Assembly (NCBI RefSeq): GCF_009363435.1
Contig: NZ_CP045354.1
Coordinates: 314,001 to 378,000, forward strand
DNA length: 64,000 bases
DNA from: Labrenzia sp. THAF82
GTDB lineage: Bacteria; Pseudomonadota; Alphaproteobacteria; Rhizobiales; Stappiaceae
Direction: 5' to 3'
Part shown: positions 1-10,475 of the stretch, piece after piece
How the letters are laid out: each line of letters opens with the position of its first letter
Numbering within the stretch: position 1 is the stretch's first letter
The notes under the pieces: generated by a model
Told to the model about the DNA's origin: nothing
The model's input: only the letters and a program-made list of their open reading frames with translations
Database searches by the model: none
Translations under genes and position numbers: made by a program

Positions 1-1743
1 CGGATCGATTGTTGCCTTCACCGTGTCGAGGGCAACGGAATAATTCCGGGTGAGGCCGGTTACCATGGCGTCAGCATCACCCCGCGCCACCATGATCGCT
101 CCCCAGTAGTTGCGGTCGTTGTTGACCATGCGCTGACAGTCGCGCAACAGATATCCTTTGCGCTGCAAGCGACCGTAAAGATACTGGGCATAATCCGCAT
201 TCCGGTCGGAAAGCCGCGCGTTCTGGATCGAAACACCCGATTTGTTGAGGTCGATCCCTGCTTGATCTGCCACATTTTTAATCTCGTCTTCGCGACCGAT
301 AAGGATCGCTTCTCCAAGACCCTGCGACACGAAACTGGCGGCAGCACGGATCACCGGCTCCTCTTCGCCTTCAGCAAATACAACACGTTTCGGCTGCTGG
401 CGAACCTTCGAGAAGATGCGTTGCAACGTTCCGGCAACAGGATCGCGGCGGGCAGAAAGCTGGTGCTTGTAGGCCTCCATATCGACAATCGGGCGTCTGG
501 CGACACCTGAATCCATAGCTGCCTGCGCCACAGCGGGCGGAATTGCGTGAATGAGACGTGGATCGAAGGGAACGGGGATAATGTATTCAGGTCCAAATTT
601 CGGGCGATTGCCACGATATGCCGCCGCGACTTCGTCCGGCACCTCTTCGCGAGCAAGATCCGCCAACGCATGGGCGCAGGCAACCTTCATCTCATCGTTG
701 ATAGTCGTTGCCTGAACATCGAGCGCACCTCTGAAAATATAAGGAAACCCGAGCACGTTGTTGACCTGGTTCGGATAGTCGGAGCGACCCGTTGCAACGA
801 TGGCGTCGTCCCTGACAGCCGCAGCTTCTTCCGGTGTGATTTCCGGGTCCGGGTTGGCCATGGCGAAGATGACCGGGTTGGGCGCCATGACCCTGAGCAT
901 ATCCGGGGTCAGAGCCCCTTTAACGGAAACACCGAAGAAAACGTCAGCACCTTTTAGCGCGTCGTACAGCGACCGGGCATCCGTCTCGATGGCATGTGCC
1001 GATTTCCATTGGTTCATGCCCTCGGCACGGCCTTTGTAAATGACGCCCTTTGTATCGCACAGGGTCACATTTTCATGCGGAATGCCCATGGCCTTGACCA
1101 GCTCGATGCAGGCAATGCCTGCGGCGCCGGCACCGTTGCAGACCACCTTGGTGTTTTTCATGTCCCGGCCGGTCAGATGCAGAGCATTGATGAGGCCAGC
1201 GGCGGCAATGATCGCCGTTCCATGCTGATCGTCATGGAATACCGGTATATCCATCAGTTCTCGAAGCCGCTGTTCGATGATGAAGCAGTCTGGCGCTTTG
1301 ATGTCCTCAAGGTTGATGCCACCAAAAGACGGACCGAGGTAGCGGACCGAGTTGATGAACTCCTCCACTTCGCCCGTTTCCACTTCGAGGTCGATGGAAT
1401 CGACATCTGCAAAGCGCTTGAAGAGAACGGATTTGCCCTCCATCACGGGCTTTGACGCCAACGCGCCCAGATTGCCAAGTCCCAAGATCGCCGAACCATT
1501 TGAGATGACTGCGACCAGATTGCCCTTGGTGGTGTAGTCATAGGCGCGGCTCGGGTCATCCGCGATGGCGAGCACCGGCACGGCCACGCCAGGGGAATAG
1601 GCCAGGGAAAGGTCACGCTGGGTTGCCATGGGCTTGGTCGGCGTGATTTCCAGTTTTCCGGGCCGACCTTCCTGATGGAATTGCAGCGCTTCCTGATCAG
1701 TGAAGCTGATGTTTGTTTTCGACGACTTTTTTTCAGCGGACAT
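1..1743 (-). CDS. maeB: NADP-dependent malic enzyme with C-terminal phosphotransacetylase-like domain (3' end cut by window)
   Basis: The frame stays open from the ATG at 1743 to the window edge, giving 581 codons of a family usually about 760 residues long. The N-terminal malic enzyme domain (about residues 1-430) shows [18 protein letters not shown] and [12 protein letters not shown], the last being the nucleotide-binding loop. From about residue 440 the sequence becomes phosphotransacetylase-like ([16 protein letters not shown]), as in large MaeB enzymes, where this domain is thought to be regulatory rather than catalytic. The reaction is oxidative decarboxylation of malate to pyruvate in the cytosol. 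It is divergent from mutS across 160 bp. The remaining C-terminal part lies outside the window. Confidence 0.93.
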   Translation of the reverse strand, partial: MSAEKKSSKTNISFTDQEALQFHQEGRPGKLEITPTKPMATQRDLSLAYSPGVAVPVLAIADDPSRAYDYTTKGNLVAVISNGSAILGLGNLGALASKPVMEGKSVLFKRFADVDSIDLEVETGEVEEFINSVRYLGPSFGGINLEDIKAPDCFIIEQRLRELMDIPVFHDDQHGTAIIAAAGLINALHLTGRDMKNTKVVCNGAGAAGIACIELVKAMGIPHENVTLCDTKGVIYKGRAEGMNQWKSAHAIETDARSLYDALKGADVFFGVSVKGALTPDMLRVMAPNPVIFAMANPDPEITPEEAAAVRDDAIVATGRSDYPNQVNNVLGFPYIFRGALDVQATTINDEMKVACAHALADLAREEVPDEVAAAYRGNRPKFGPEYIIPVPFDPRLIHAIPPAVAQAAMDSGVARRPIVDMEAYKHQLSARRDPVAGTLQRIFSKVRQQPKRVVFAEGEEEPVIRAAASFVSQGLGEAILIGREDEIKNVADQAGIDLNKSGVSIQNARLSDRNADYAQYLYGRLQRKGYLLRDCQRMVNNDRNYWGAIMVARGDADAMVTGLTRNYSVALDTVKATIDP

Positions 1744-1903
1744 GACGCGGGCGGTTCCTCTCCGTGATGCGCGGGCACGCGTTTGCGGGTCGAAACTGAC
1801 CCTTGGGCGGGTCTTCGACCTTATCCCCTGGAAAATGAAGCCTCAAGCCAAGATGCCTTACGCCCTTGGTGGAATGGGAGGCGAGGTTTGCTAGGTATCG
1901 GAC

Positions 1904-4633
1904 ATGAGTGGGATGAGCGCACAAAAACCGGTTCAGGCCGATGGCAAAGTCACGCCAATGATGGCCCAGTTCCTGGAGATCAAGGCCGCCAATCCGGATA
2001 GCCTGCTGTTCTACCGGATGGGTGATTTCTACGAGCTTTTTTTCGAAGACGCCGAAATTGCTTCGACCGCCTTGGGCATCACACTGACCAAACGTGGCAA
2101 GCACCAAGGTGACGACATTCCAATGTGCGGTGTACCCGTACATGCCGCCGACGACTACCTGCAGAAGCTGATCGCCAAGGGGTTCCGCGTCTCCGTATGC
2201 GAACAGACCGAGGACCCCGCCGAAGCCAAGAAACGAGGATCGAAATCCGTTGTCCGACGGGACGTGGTTCGGCTTGTTACCCCGGGAACGTTGACCGAGG
2301 AACGGCTTCTTGATGCAGGTTCGAACAATTTCCTGATGGCCCTGACCCGGCTGAAGGGAGGGTCACTGGACGGCACCGCGGTTTACGGCCTTGCGTGGAT
2401 CGACATGTCGACCGGTTCCTTTCAAGTATCGGAGACAGATCAGCAACGTCTTGCAGCCGATCTGGCGCAAGTTTCGCCACGCGAACTGATCCTGGCAGAC
2501 AACCTGCTGCAAGAAAGCGAGTTGCGGCTTCTTACCGAACAGGCAGGCGGCGCGCTGTCACCTGTGCCGCGCGCTTTTTTCGATAGTTCGACCGCTGTGG
2601 ATCGCCTGGCGCATTATTTCGGGGTCAAGACGCTCGATGGATTTGGCACATTCAGCCGTGCCGAACTGTCTGCTGCTGCCGGGATTCTGTCCTATATTGA
2701 AAAAACCCAATTGGGTGAACGGCCACCGCTGGACCCGCCAATGCGCGAAGCAGGCGCTGGCCGCATGCTGATCGACCCGGCAACACGCGCCAATCTTGAA
2801 CTGTCGCGCACGCTTTCAGGCGAAAAACAGGGCTCTTTGCTTGCCACCATCGACCGGACCGTTACAGGCAGCGGCTCCCGCCTGCTTGCCAGCCGCCTGG
2901 CAGGTCCGCTGGTCAACGTCTCAGCGATCCAACAACGCCACGACGCGGTCGAGCACTTTCTCGAAAATGAAATTATGCGAGAAGGACTGCGCCAGACATT
3001 AAAAGGCGCACCGGATATGGCCAGAGCGCTCTCACGCATTGCGCTCAACCGTGGCGGTCCCCGCGATATTCTGTCAGTGGCACAGGGCTTGGCATCAGCA
3101 CGTGCCGTTCTGGACCAGACCGGGCATTCAACCGACGACATTCCGGCGGAGGTCGCCGCCGCTCGCGCTAGTCTGGAACAGGCTCCACATGAGCTTGGTG
3201 CCGAGTTGGTTCGTGCGATCAAGGAAGATCCGCCCTTGTTGAAGCGGGACGGCAGCTTTATCGCGACCGGATACAATGCCGACCTTGACGAATTAAGGTC
3301 ATTGCGCGACGAAAGCCGCAAGGTGATTGCAAAGCTGCAGGCCGATTACTCAGAAGAACTCGGTCTCCGGTCCCTCAAGATCAAACACAACAACGTGCTT
3401 GGCTGGTTCATCGAGGCACCTACCGCGCAAACAGAACAGCTGACGGCAGACCCTGGCCGTTTCATTCACCGCCAAACCATGGCAGGTGCAATGCGCTTCA
3501 CGACCACCGAGTTGGCGGATCTGGAATCCAAGATTGCCAGTGCCGGCGAGCGTTCTCTTGCCATCGAGCTGGATATTTTCGAGCGATTGGCGGCTGCAAT
3601 TATCAATGCGGGTGACACGATCAAGGCGGCTGCGCACGGCCTCGGCATACTGGATGTCACCGCAGCGCTTGCAAAACTTGCCCAGGAAGAAAACTACGTT
3701 CGCCCATCGGTCGATGAGAGCCGTGCCTTTGACATCAAGGGCGGCCGACATCCGGTCGTTGAGCTGGCCCTTAAAAAGTCCGCTGGAGACAGTTTTGTCG
3801 CCAACGATTCCAATCTAGGGCCTGATCAGGACGAAGATATCGGCCACATATGGCTGATCACTGGTCCGAACATGGCTGGTAAGTCGACGTATTTGCGCCA
3901 AAATGCGCTGATCGCCGTTCTTGCTCAAATGGGTGCCTTTGTACCGGCTACCGCCGCACATATCGGTGTCGTCGACCGTTTGTTTTCAAGGGTTGGGGCC
4001 GCCGATGATCTTGCCAGAGGCAGATCGACCTTCATGGTGGAAATGGTTGAAACCGCAGCCATTCTCAATCAGGCCGGTGACCGCTCGCTGGTCATACTGG
4101 ACGAAATCGGGCGCGGCACAGCAACGTTCGACGGACTGTCGATTGCCTGGGCGACAATCGAGCACCTTCACGAGGTCAACAAGTCGCGTGCCCTTTTCGC
4201 GACCCATTATCACGAGTTGACGGCGCTGTCGGCAAAGCTCGAACGTCTGTCCAACTCAACGGTCTCGGTGAAGGAATGGAAGGGCGATGTCATATTCCTG
4301 CACGAAATCGTGCCCGGAGCAGCTGACAGGTCCTACGGGATTCAGGTTGCAAAACTTGCGGGATTGCCGGGGAAAGTGGTCGAGCGATCCAGGCAAGTGC
4401 TCAGCCAACTGGAAGAGCAGGACAGGCGGTCACCTGCCGAAAGCCTGATTGAAGAATTGCCGCTCTTTGCCAGTATTACGACGCCCGCGCCAACCGTCGC
4501 CGGAGGCTTTGCAGAAGAAGATCCGCTTGACGATGCCTTGCAGGAAATCGATCCGGACGACATGACCCCCCGTGAAGCCCTTGAAGCCCTATACCGACTG
4601 AAAGCCTTGCGGGCACACAAAGGCACGGATTGA
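1904..4633 (+). CDS. mutS: DNA mismatch repair protein MutS
   Basis: This 909-residue protein has the full MutS architecture. The mismatch-reading Phe-x-Glu lies in [10 protein letters not shown] near residue 43, followed by connector and lever/clamp domains. The C-terminal ABC ATPase has Walker [10 protein letters not shown] and Walker B/signature [13 protein letters not shown]. It binds mispaired bases and starts repair with MutL. Length is normal for alphaproteobacteria. A second ATG three codons in (1913) is an alternative start. No mutL is nearby. The gene is transcribed away from the malic enzyme gene and no partner shares its transcript with close spacing. Confidence 0.97.
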   Translation: MSGMSAQKPVQADGKVTPMMAQFLEIKAANPDSLLFYRMGDFYELFFEDAEIASTALGITLTKRGKHQGDDIPMCGVPVHAADDYLQKLIAKGFRVSVCEQTEDPAEAKKRGSKSVVRRDVVRLVTPGTLTEERLLDAGSNNFLMALTRLKGGSLDGTAVYGLAWIDMSTGSFQVSETDQQRLAADLAQVSPRELILADNLLQESELRLLTEQAGGALSPVPRAFFDSSTAVDRLAHYFGVKTLDGFGTFSRAELSAAAGILSYIEKTQLGERPPLDPPMREAGAGRMLIDPATRANLELSRTLSGEKQGSLLATIDRTVTGSGSRLLASRLAGPLVNVSAIQQRHDAVEHFLENEIMREGLRQTLKGAPDMARALSRIALNRGGPRDILSVAQGLASARAVLDQTGHSTDDIPAEVAAARASLEQAPHELGAELVRAIKEDPPLLKRDGSFIATGYNADLDELRSLRDESRKVIAKLQADYSEELGLRSLKIKHNNVLGWFIEAPTAQTEQLTADPGRFIHRQTMAGAMRFTTTELADLESKIASAGERSLAIELDIFERLAAAIINAGDTIKAAAHGLGILDVTAALAKLAQEENYVRPSVDESRAFDIKGGRHPVVELALKKSAGDSFVANDSNLGPDQDEDIGHIWLITGPNMAGKSTYLRQNALIAVLAQMGAFVPATAAHIGVVDRLFSRVGAADDLARGRSTFMVEMVETAAILNQAGDRSLVILDEIGRGTATFDGLSIAWATIEHLHEVNKSRALFATHYHELTALSAKLERLSNSTVSVKEWKGDVIFLHEIVPGAADRSYGIQVAKLAGLPGKVVERSRQVLSQLEEQDRRSPAESLIEELPLFASITTPAPTVAGGFAEEDPLDDALQEIDPDDMTPREALEALYRLKALRAHKGTD

Positions 4634-4722
4634 CAGCCCCGAACGGAAAAAGGTGACGGCCAAAGCGAACTGAACTAATCTGTACAACCTTCGCAAGAAT
4701 ACCGTTCGTCCGGCCCAATTTC

Positions 4723-5910
4723 ATGATTTCATTTCCGCAGCTACCCCGTCAGGTGGTGCTGATACTAATGCTGCAGTTCACCAACAGCCTTGGTGTCTCA
4801 TCTCTCATTCCCTTGATGAGTTTCTTCATTGTCGAGGGGCTCGGATCCGAGCCCTGGCAAGTTGGGCTCTACACCGGCTTGCTCATGCCCATGACGCTTG
4901 TCGCCAATCGTTGGGCGGGGGAACGGCTCGACCAGGGCTATCGGGTTAAACGGTTGTTGCTGATATCCGTATGCGCCTTTGTACTTGTGACAGCCCTCCT
5001 AACGCAGGTCACCAGCCTCTTGATGCTGATCCTGCTCATCGCTCCGCTCATGAGCCTGACCAACATGGGTGGCGGCACCATCTTTACGTTTTGCCGCGTC
5101 TATTCAGAACGCCAGGGTCTCGACATTACGCGCATCAACTCGTGGCTTCGCATGACGGTTTCGCTCGCATGGATGATTGGCCCAGCCGTTTCCTTCACGC
5201 TTGTCTCCCAATTCGGGTTTTCGTCCGCATTTATGGCGGCGTTTGTCGTGTCCCTTTTCTATCTGTTGCTTTGGGCGACCGTGGTGCCAAGGTCCTTTAG
5301 GTCGAAGCGAAAACCGGAATCTGAAGGCCAGAACGATCCAATCAACTGGAAACTGTTGGTCGCCGGGCTGATCTGTCTCGGATTTGTCATCACCAACTCA
5401 CTTTTCGTCTCGGCCATGCCATTGTTTTTTGTTCAGGAAACCGGTCTTCCAGGTGCGACCCCTGGCCTTTCCTTGTCGATCAAATGTGTGGTCGAGATCT
5501 TTGTTATCTTCGGCTCGGTACATGTGGCAGAGCGGATCGGCACCAGACAGGTTCTGCTTCTGGCTGCCTGCCTTGCGGCAACCAGCATGGTCCTGTTCGC
5601 ACAGGTCACGGAGATTTGGCACGTGATCGTAGTTTCAATTCTTGAAGGCACGTATTACGGCTTGTTTGCCGGTATTTCGATCACCTTCGTCCAGAGTTTC
5701 GCACCGGATCGGCCGGGCCGCGCGACAGCTGTCTATATGAACAGCCTGTTTCTTGGCGGCATGATAGGCAGCGTTTCCATGGGTTTCATCGCCAGTGCAG
5801 GTGATTTCAAGACCGTGCTCTATGTTGCTGCAGGAAGCGCTCTGCTCGCTCTATTGGTGCTGATTGCAACGCTCAAGGTTCAGCCGACACCCGTTGAAGA
5901 GCGCATTTGA
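4723..5910 (+). CDS. Major facilitator superfamily transporter
   Basis: A 395-residue, strongly hydrophobic protein with about twelve membrane helices and the usual MFS two-half layout: six helices, a charged central loop near residues 195-210 (RSKRKPESEGQ), then six more. The loop after helix 2 (NRWAGERLDQGYRVKR) resembles the MFS motif A position. The overall look is that of sugar-efflux or multidrug-type exporters of the SetA/TCR kind, but the substrate cannot be read from sequence. It stands alone, 89 bp after mutS and convergent with the DUF2244 gene. Confidence 0.8.
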   Translation: MISFPQLPRQVVLILMLQFTNSLGVSSLIPLMSFFIVEGLGSEPWQVGLYTGLLMPMTLVANRWAGERLDQGYRVKRLLLISVCAFVLVTALLTQVTSLLMLILLIAPLMSLTNMGGGTIFTFCRVYSERQGLDITRINSWLRMTVSLAWMIGPAVSFTLVSQFGFSSAFMAAFVVSLFYLLLWATVVPRSFRSKRKPESEGQNDPINWKLLVAGLICLGFVITNSLFVSAMPLFFVQETGLPGATPGLSLSIKCVVEIFVIFGSVHVAERIGTRQVLLLAACLAATSMVLFAQVTEIWHVIVVSILEGTYYGLFAGISITFVQSFAPDRPGRATAVYMNSLFLGGMIGSVSMGFIASAGDFKTVLYVAAGSALLALLVLIATLKVQPTPVEERI

Positions 5911-5919
5911 ACCCCTCTT

Positions 5920-6441
5920 TCAGACGCCGCCTGATTTGGCGACGGTCAACGCATTGGCCATGGCACCGGCAAAACTGGTTCGGTCATCCGGGTTGAGAAA
6001 GTTTCCGAGATCAACAGTCTCGCCGCGGCTGTTCAGCTGAATTTTTACGACACCCTCGTCTTCAATCCTGTCAACGCTCAGCCGCACCCAGAATGGATTG
6101 AAACGATATTCCTGGTAGCGGTTGCCCGGACCAACTTTACGGATCGCAATTTCGTTGCGCGAAACGACAACCTCTTCAAAAGCACGGGCCGAGCGGTAAT
6201 TCATACGGAACGCAAACCAGAGAATGGCAATATCCAGACCGAAAAACCCGAAGACAGGCCAAGCACCTATCCGCCAGAACAAAACACCCGCAACGAAGCA
6301 GACAAGGCCAAAAACGACCATAAGGATCATGAACCCTTTTGGACCAAGCGACCGATGAGGGGTGAGCACGGCAGTGAAAAACGGCCGATCCATCTCCTCA
6401 AAATCCGCGTTGCCGTCGGTTTTCGGATTGTTCTTGCTCAT
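5920..6441 (-). CDS. DUF2244 family membrane protein
   Basis: This 173-residue protein matches the DUF2244 pattern. It has a short polar N-terminus, the PFFTAVLTPHRSLGP segment, two closely spaced membrane helices (about residues 36-57 and 60-80), then a soluble beta-rich domain with GNRYQEYRF and FWVRLSV. The function of the family is unknown; in alphaproteobacteria these genes are often next to nth, as here. The ATG at 6441 lies 22 bp from the nth start on the other strand, so the two promoters must overlap the 5' ends of the genes. Confidence 0.85.
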   Translation of the reverse strand: MSKNNPKTDGNADFEEMDRPFFTAVLTPHRSLGPKGFMILMVVFGLVCFVAGVLFWRIGAWPVFGFFGLDIAILWFAFRMNYRSARAFEEVVVSRNEIAIRKVGPGNRYQEYRFNPFWVRLSVDRIEDEGVVKIQLNSRGETVDLGNFLNPDDRTSFAGAMANALTVAKSGGV

Positions 6442-6463
6442 AGAGCGAGATTATAGAGAGGTT

Positions 6464-7279
6464 ATGACGCAAGCAAAGAGTTCAAGCGCCCGAAAAAGCG
6501 GCAGCAAGGCAGCCAAGATGGCGAAGCAGAGCAAAAAGTCGCCATCAGTCGACAACCCGGGCAAGGTCTTGAAGCGCTCTCGCTATACCAAAGCGGAGAC
6601 CTTCGCGATCTTCAAACGGTTCCATACCGACAATCCCGAACCTCAAGGGGAACTGGATTACGTCAATGCCTATACGTTGCTCGTTGCCGTCGTGCTTTCC
6701 GCGCAGGCAACGGATGTCGGCGTCAATCGTGCAACCAGAAACCTGTTTCAAATTGCTGATACGCCCGAAAAGATGGTGGCGCTTGGAGAAGACAAGGTTC
6801 GCGAAGAGATCCGGACAATCGGTCTTTACAAGAACAAGGCGAAAAACGTCATACTCCTGTCTGAGCAATTGATCCGCGATCATGGCGGCGTCGTTCCTGA
6901 AGATCGCGAAGCTCTGGAGTTGCTTCCAGGCGTTGGCCGAAAGACCGCGAACGTCGTTCTGAACATCTTCTTTGGGCACCCAACCATTGCGGTCGATACA
7001 CATTTATTTCGCTTGGGCAACCGGATCGGACTGGCACCCGGCAAGACACCACTTGATGTTGAAAAGGCCATGGAAAGGGCGGTACCGCAGGAATTCGCGC
7101 TTCATGCTCATCATTGGCTAATTCTGCATGGTCGATATATCTGCAAGGCTCGCAAACCCGAATGTCGGCGATGCGTCATCTACGACTTGTGCAAGAGCCC
7201 GGAAAGGGAAGTGTTCGATTCCATACCGGAAATTGCCGTGCGCACCCGCGCGCTGGCCGAGAAGGATAACAGCTCTTGA
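6464..7279 (+). CDS. nth: Endonuclease III (DNA glycosylase/AP lyase)
   Basis: Removes oxidised pyrimidines and cuts the abasic site in base excision repair. The helix-hairpin-helix LLPGVGRKTANV contains the catalytic lysine, VDTHLFRLGNR contains the catalytic aspartate, and the C-terminal Cys pattern C-x6-C-x2-C-x5-C (CKARKPECRRC..LC) binds a [4Fe-4S] cluster. I chose the ATG at 6464 (271 residues) because a purine-rich GAGAGG lies just upstream. An in-frame ATG at 6362 would read through the opposite DUF2244 gene. The N-terminus is a lysine- and serine-rich extension of about 50 residues. The stop overlaps the start of the next gene. Confidence 0.96.
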   Translation: MTQAKSSSARKSGSKAAKMAKQSKKSPSVDNPGKVLKRSRYTKAETFAIFKRFHTDNPEPQGELDYVNAYTLLVAVVLSAQATDVGVNRATRNLFQIADTPEKMVALGEDKVREEIRTIGLYKNKAKNVILLSEQLIRDHGGVVPEDREALELLPGVGRKTANVVLNIFFGHPTIAVDTHLFRLGNRIGLAPGKTPLDVEKAMERAVPQEFALHAHHWLILHGRYICKARKPECRRCVIYDLCKSPEREVFDSIPEIAVRTRALAEKDNSS

Positions 7280-7824
7280 AATTTCCCGCTGGTTCCCTGC
7301 CGGAATGCGACCGGCTGAATTTCAGATTGCCATCGTTGGAAGATGCGGCCTTTTATCTGAAACTGATGAAGGATCCTGACTACATCCGTTTCATAGCTGA
7401 TAACGGTATCACTTCTGAAGAAGAAGCCAGGGCGTACATACAGGACAAGCCCCTGGCACGATTTGCTCAATTCAATGTGGGGCTGTGGGTCGTCGAGGTG
7501 AAAGAAACCGGCCAACCGGCTGGCGTCTGCGGATTGGTCGTGCGGGACGAACTGGAATATCCAGATCTCGGATATGCCTTTCTGGAGGAATTCAGAGGGC
7601 AAGGCATTGCACGTGAAGCAGCACAGGCCGTTCTTGAACACTCATGCCAGAAGCTGAAGATCGAGACGCTCTGTGCGATCACGGCTCCAGACAACAAAAG
7701 ATCTTCCGACCTTTTGAAAAAGATCGGCTTCAAAGGCCAGGGCCAACGCTTATTGAATGAGATAGGCGAAACGTCCGACTATTTTGTCTGTGAACTTGGT
7801 AGCACACAGACCAACATGTCGTAG
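7276..7824 (+). CDS. GNAT family N-acetyltransferase (RimJ/RimL type)
   Basis: A 182-residue acetyltransferase of the ribosomal-protein-type GNAT subgroup. The acetyl-CoA pyrophosphate loop is FRGQGIAREAAQAVLEH near residue 110. It is followed by the DNKRSSDLLKKIGF helix typical of the C-terminal half. The start is a TTG overlapping the nth stop (TTGA), with GAAGGA about nine bases upstream, so it is probably translationally coupled to nth. The substrate is unknown. It is convergent with irr, with only the two stop codons between them. Confidence 0.85.
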   Translation: MKFPAGSLPECDRLNFRLPSLEDAAFYLKLMKDPDYIRFIADNGITSEEEARAYIQDKPLARFAQFNVGLWVVEVKETGQPAGVCGLVVRDELEYPDLGYAFLEEFRGQGIAREAAQAVLEHSCQKLKIETLCAITAPDNKRSSDLLKKIGFKGQGQRLLNEIGETSDYFVCELGSTQTNMS

Positions 7825-8262
7825 TCAGCGTTTTTCGCGCACGCGCACCACGACTTCGACGCGCACAACTTCCATGCCTTCCGGGGCGATGGGAAGCTTG
7901 TCGATACCGACGCCTTCGCCTGGAATATCGATCACCCGGTTTTCGCCTTCGATGAAGAAGTGATGATGGTCGGAGGTGTTGGTGTCGAAATATGTCTTGT
8001 TGCCGTCGATCGCGACTTCGCGCAAAAGTCCGGCTTCGGTGAACTGGTGCAGCGTGTTGTAAACCGTCGCCAGTGACACCGGCACATCTGCTGCGACGGC
8101 TTCTTCATGAAGCAACTCTGCAGAAATGTGCCTGTCTCCACGGGAATAGAGAAGTTCCGCGAGGGAGACACGTTGACGCGTTGGCCGCAATCCGGCACTT
8201 CGCAGCATGTCGGTGACATTTTTACCGGCAGATACGCTTGCGATATGTGTCGTCATTCCCAT
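7825..8262 (-). CDS. irr: Fur-family iron response regulator Irr
   Basis: The winged-helix DNA-binding half (GLRPTRQRVSLAELL, then PVSLATVYNTLHQFTEAGLL) is followed by the dimerisation half with the DHHHFF histidine cluster. This is the pattern of rhizobial Irr, which senses haem status and represses or activates iron genes. The N-terminal Cys-Pro haem regulatory motif of Bradyrhizobium Irr is absent. I use the ATG at 8262 (145 residues). An upstream TTG at 8325 would add 21 residues unlike the family, and ATG 8256 is also possible. It is divergent from fabA-fabB-fabI, as in other Hyphomicrobiales. Confidence 0.9.
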   Translation of the reverse strand: MGMTTHIASVSAGKNVTDMLRSAGLRPTRQRVSLAELLYSRGDRHISAELLHEEAVAADVPVSLATVYNTLHQFTEAGLLREVAIDGNKTYFDTNTSDHHHFFIEGENRVIDIPGEGVGIDKLPIAPEGMEVVRVEVVVRVREKR

Positions 8263-8325
8263 CCGGTCCAAGTCTAAAACTTTGTTTTCAAACGACAATT
8301 TGGTAGTCTTTCCGTGAGATACCAA

Positions 8326-8596
8326 CAGCCGTTTCCCTCAGCATTGGCCTATATCTGCCATTTCTTGTACCTAATATGCAAGTTTTAAACGCCAATGCAT
8401 CTTATTCCGAGATCTATTTATCTGTTTGTGACAGCACGAAATCATGACAACCAGCTAGAAAAAACAAAGTCATTTGGCTCAACTGACATCTTTCAGTCAT
8501 GGTTCCCCTGTGTTAGGAAGGCGCCTCAAATACACGAAAAATGACTCAATCCCGCCTCAGGGAGCCCGGGGCAGGAAACAAAAAGACGGATCTTGA
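8326..8596. promoter_or_regulatory. Divergent irr / fabABI control region
   Basis: A 271-bp (334-bp if irr starts at 8262) AT-richer spacer between two divergent units. It must hold both promoters. I could not pick a convincing -35/-10 pair or a clear Irr (ICE-type) box by eye. The stretch 8400-8470 is the most AT-rich part. Confidence 0.45.
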
Positions 8597-9103
8597 ATGA
8601 CCGAGCGCCGCTCCAGCTACGACTATGAAGCTCTTCTCGCCTGCGGCCGCGGCGAGCTGTTTGGCCCGGGCAATGCCCAACTACCTCTTCCGCCAATGCT
8701 GATGTTTGACCGGATCACGGAAATTTCCGAAACCGGCGGCGAGTTCGACAAGGGTTTTGCCCGCGCCGAGTTCGATATCAAGCCTGACCTGTGGTTCTTT
8801 CCCTGTCATTTTCAGGGCAACCCGGTGATGCCAGGCTGCCTCGGACTTGACGCCCTCTGGCAGCTGACCGGATTCTGCCTCGGCTGGCTCGGCCTGGAAG
8901 GCAAGGGCATGGCGCTTTCTACCGGCGAAATCAAATTCAAAGGTATGGTCACTCCGGACGTGAAGCTGGTCGAATACGGGATCGATTTCAAGCGCATCAT
9001 GAAAGGCCGTCTGGTTCTTGGTATTGCCGATGGTTGGCTCAAGGCCGACGGGCAACAGATCTACAAGGCGACCGATCTGCGTGTGGGTCTGGCCAAGACC
9101 TGA
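8597..9103 (+). CDS. fabA: 3-hydroxydecanoyl-ACP dehydratase/isomerase FabA
   Basis: The hot-dog-fold enzyme that dehydrates 3-hydroxyacyl-ACP and isomerises the C10 product to the cis-3 form, opening the unsaturated fatty acid branch. The 168 residues include the active-site stretch [17 protein letters not shown]. By direct count the catalytic His is residue 71 and the Asp residue 85, one off the E. coli pair 70/84. First gene of fabA-fabB-fabI; a 138-bp gap to fabB could contain a second promoter. The neighbouring divergent irr suggests a link to iron status, but no operator was identified. Confidence 0.97.
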   Translation: MTERRSSYDYEALLACGRGELFGPGNAQLPLPPMLMFDRITEISETGGEFDKGFARAEFDIKPDLWFFPCHFQGNPVMPGCLGLDALWQLTGFCLGWLGLEGKGMALSTGEIKFKGMVTPDVKLVEYGIDFKRIMKGRLVLGIADGWLKADGQQIYKATDLRVGLAKT

Positions 9104-9241
9104 CGTCAGTCCACATGGACTTCATTTGTAGCCGGTGCTTCTTTGTTGTTGGGGGCGCCGGTTTCCGCATTATGTATAGGCAGAAGACCCGGGCTCAATC
9201 GACTTAGTACCGGCAGTGCCAAAGGAAAGTAGGAGACCGCA

Positions 9242-10465
9242 ATGAGACGCGTTGTCGTCACCGGCATCGGTATCGTGTCATCCATCGGATCGAACGCACA
9301 AGAAGTGCTGGCAAGTCTGCGGGAAGGCAAATCCGGTATCAGTTTTGCTCCGGATTATGCAGAGCATGGCTTCCGGAGTCAGGTTCATGGCATGCCCGAT
9401 GTCGATATTCCGTCCCTCATCGACAAGCGTCAGCTTCGTTTCATGGGCGACGGTGCGGCCTATAACTACATTTCCATGGAACAGGCGATTGCGGACAGCG
9501 GACTTGAGGAAAAAGACGTTTCCAATACCCGCACAGGTCTGATCATGGGTTCCGGCGGCCCGTCCACCAAGAACCTCTTTCAGGCTCATCAGATCGTGCT
9601 TGAAAAAGGTGCGCCCAAACGCATGGGGCCTTTCATGGTGACCCGTGGCATGAGTTCCACGAACTCAGCCTGCCTGGCAACACCTTTCAAGATCAAGGGC
9701 ATCAACTATTCCATCACCTCGGCCTGTTCGACCTCCGCACATTGCATCGGTGCGGCCACTGAACAGATCCAGTTCGGCAAACAGGATGTGATGTTTGCCG
9801 GCGGCGGTGAAGAACTCGACTGGACCCTTTCCTGTCTGTTCGACGCCATGGGCGCCATGTCTTCGAAATACAACGACACTCCGCAAACCGCGGCACGGGC
9901 CTACGACGCGACTCGCGACGGTTTTGTTATTGCCGGCGGCGGCGGCGTCGTGGTGCTTGAAGAGCTCGAGCACGCCAAAGCCCGCGGTGCAAAAATCTAC
10001 GCGGAAGTCACCGGATATGCGGCCAACTCCGATGGCTATGACATGGTGGCACCGTCCGGTGAAGGTGGTGAGCGCTGCATGCGCCTTGCCATTGAAACCC
10101 TCGGCGACCGTAAGGTGGACTACGTCAACACGCACGGCACATCGACGCCGGTCGGTGATGTGGGAGAGATCGAAGCAATTCGCCGGGTCTTCGGTGAAAA
10201 CCAGCCACCGGCATCGTCCACAAAGTCTTTGACGGGTCACAGCCTTGGTGCAACTGGCGTGCAGGAGGCTATCTACTGCCTGCTCATGTTGCAGAATGAT
10301 TTCATGACCGCATCCGCGAACATCGCAGAACTCGATCCTGCCCTTAAACCCGAAGAAATTGTCACCGAACGGGTCGACAATGCCGGCCTTGATACCGTGC
10401 TTTCCAACAGCTTCGGTTTCGGCGGAACCAACGCGTCGCTTGCCCTGTCGCGCTATCACGGCTGA
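9242..10465 (+). CDS. fabB: 3-oxoacyl-ACP synthase I FabB
   Basis: Condensing enzyme that elongates the cis-3-decenoyl-ACP made by FabA, so it commits carbon to unsaturated fatty acids. The 407-residue protein carries the Cys-His-His triad at C162 (SACSTSAHC), H298 ([10 protein letters not shown]) and H333 ([10 protein letters not shown]); H298 and H333 have exactly the E. coli FabB numbers. The C-terminal [11 protein letters not shown] loop is intact. An AGTAGGAGACC purine-rich site precedes the ATG. It lies 10 bp upstream of fabI in one transcript. Confidence 0.97.
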   Translation: MRRVVVTGIGIVSSIGSNAQEVLASLREGKSGISFAPDYAEHGFRSQVHGMPDVDIPSLIDKRQLRFMGDGAAYNYISMEQAIADSGLEEKDVSNTRTGLIMGSGGPSTKNLFQAHQIVLEKGAPKRMGPFMVTRGMSSTNSACLATPFKIKGINYSITSACSTSAHCIGAATEQIQFGKQDVMFAGGGEELDWTLSCLFDAMGAMSSKYNDTPQTAARAYDATRDGFVIAGGGGVVVLEELEHAKARGAKIYAEVTGYAANSDGYDMVAPSGEGGERCMRLAIETLGDRKVDYVNTHGTSTPVGDVGEIEAIRRVFGENQPPASSTKSLTGHSLGATGVQEAIYCLLMLQNDFMTASANIAELDPALKPEEIVTERVDNAGLDTVLSNSFGFGGTNASLALSRYHG

Positions 10466-10475
10466 GGAGAATTGA

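Noticed and set aside
2692-3321. A 209-codon open frame antisense to mutS
   Set aside because: Ser/Arg-rich shadow of the lever domain region of MutS.
6362-6463. N-terminal extension of nth into the DUF2244 gene
   Set aside because: It would read opposite the DUF2244 start region and lacks a ribosome site; ATG 6464 has one.
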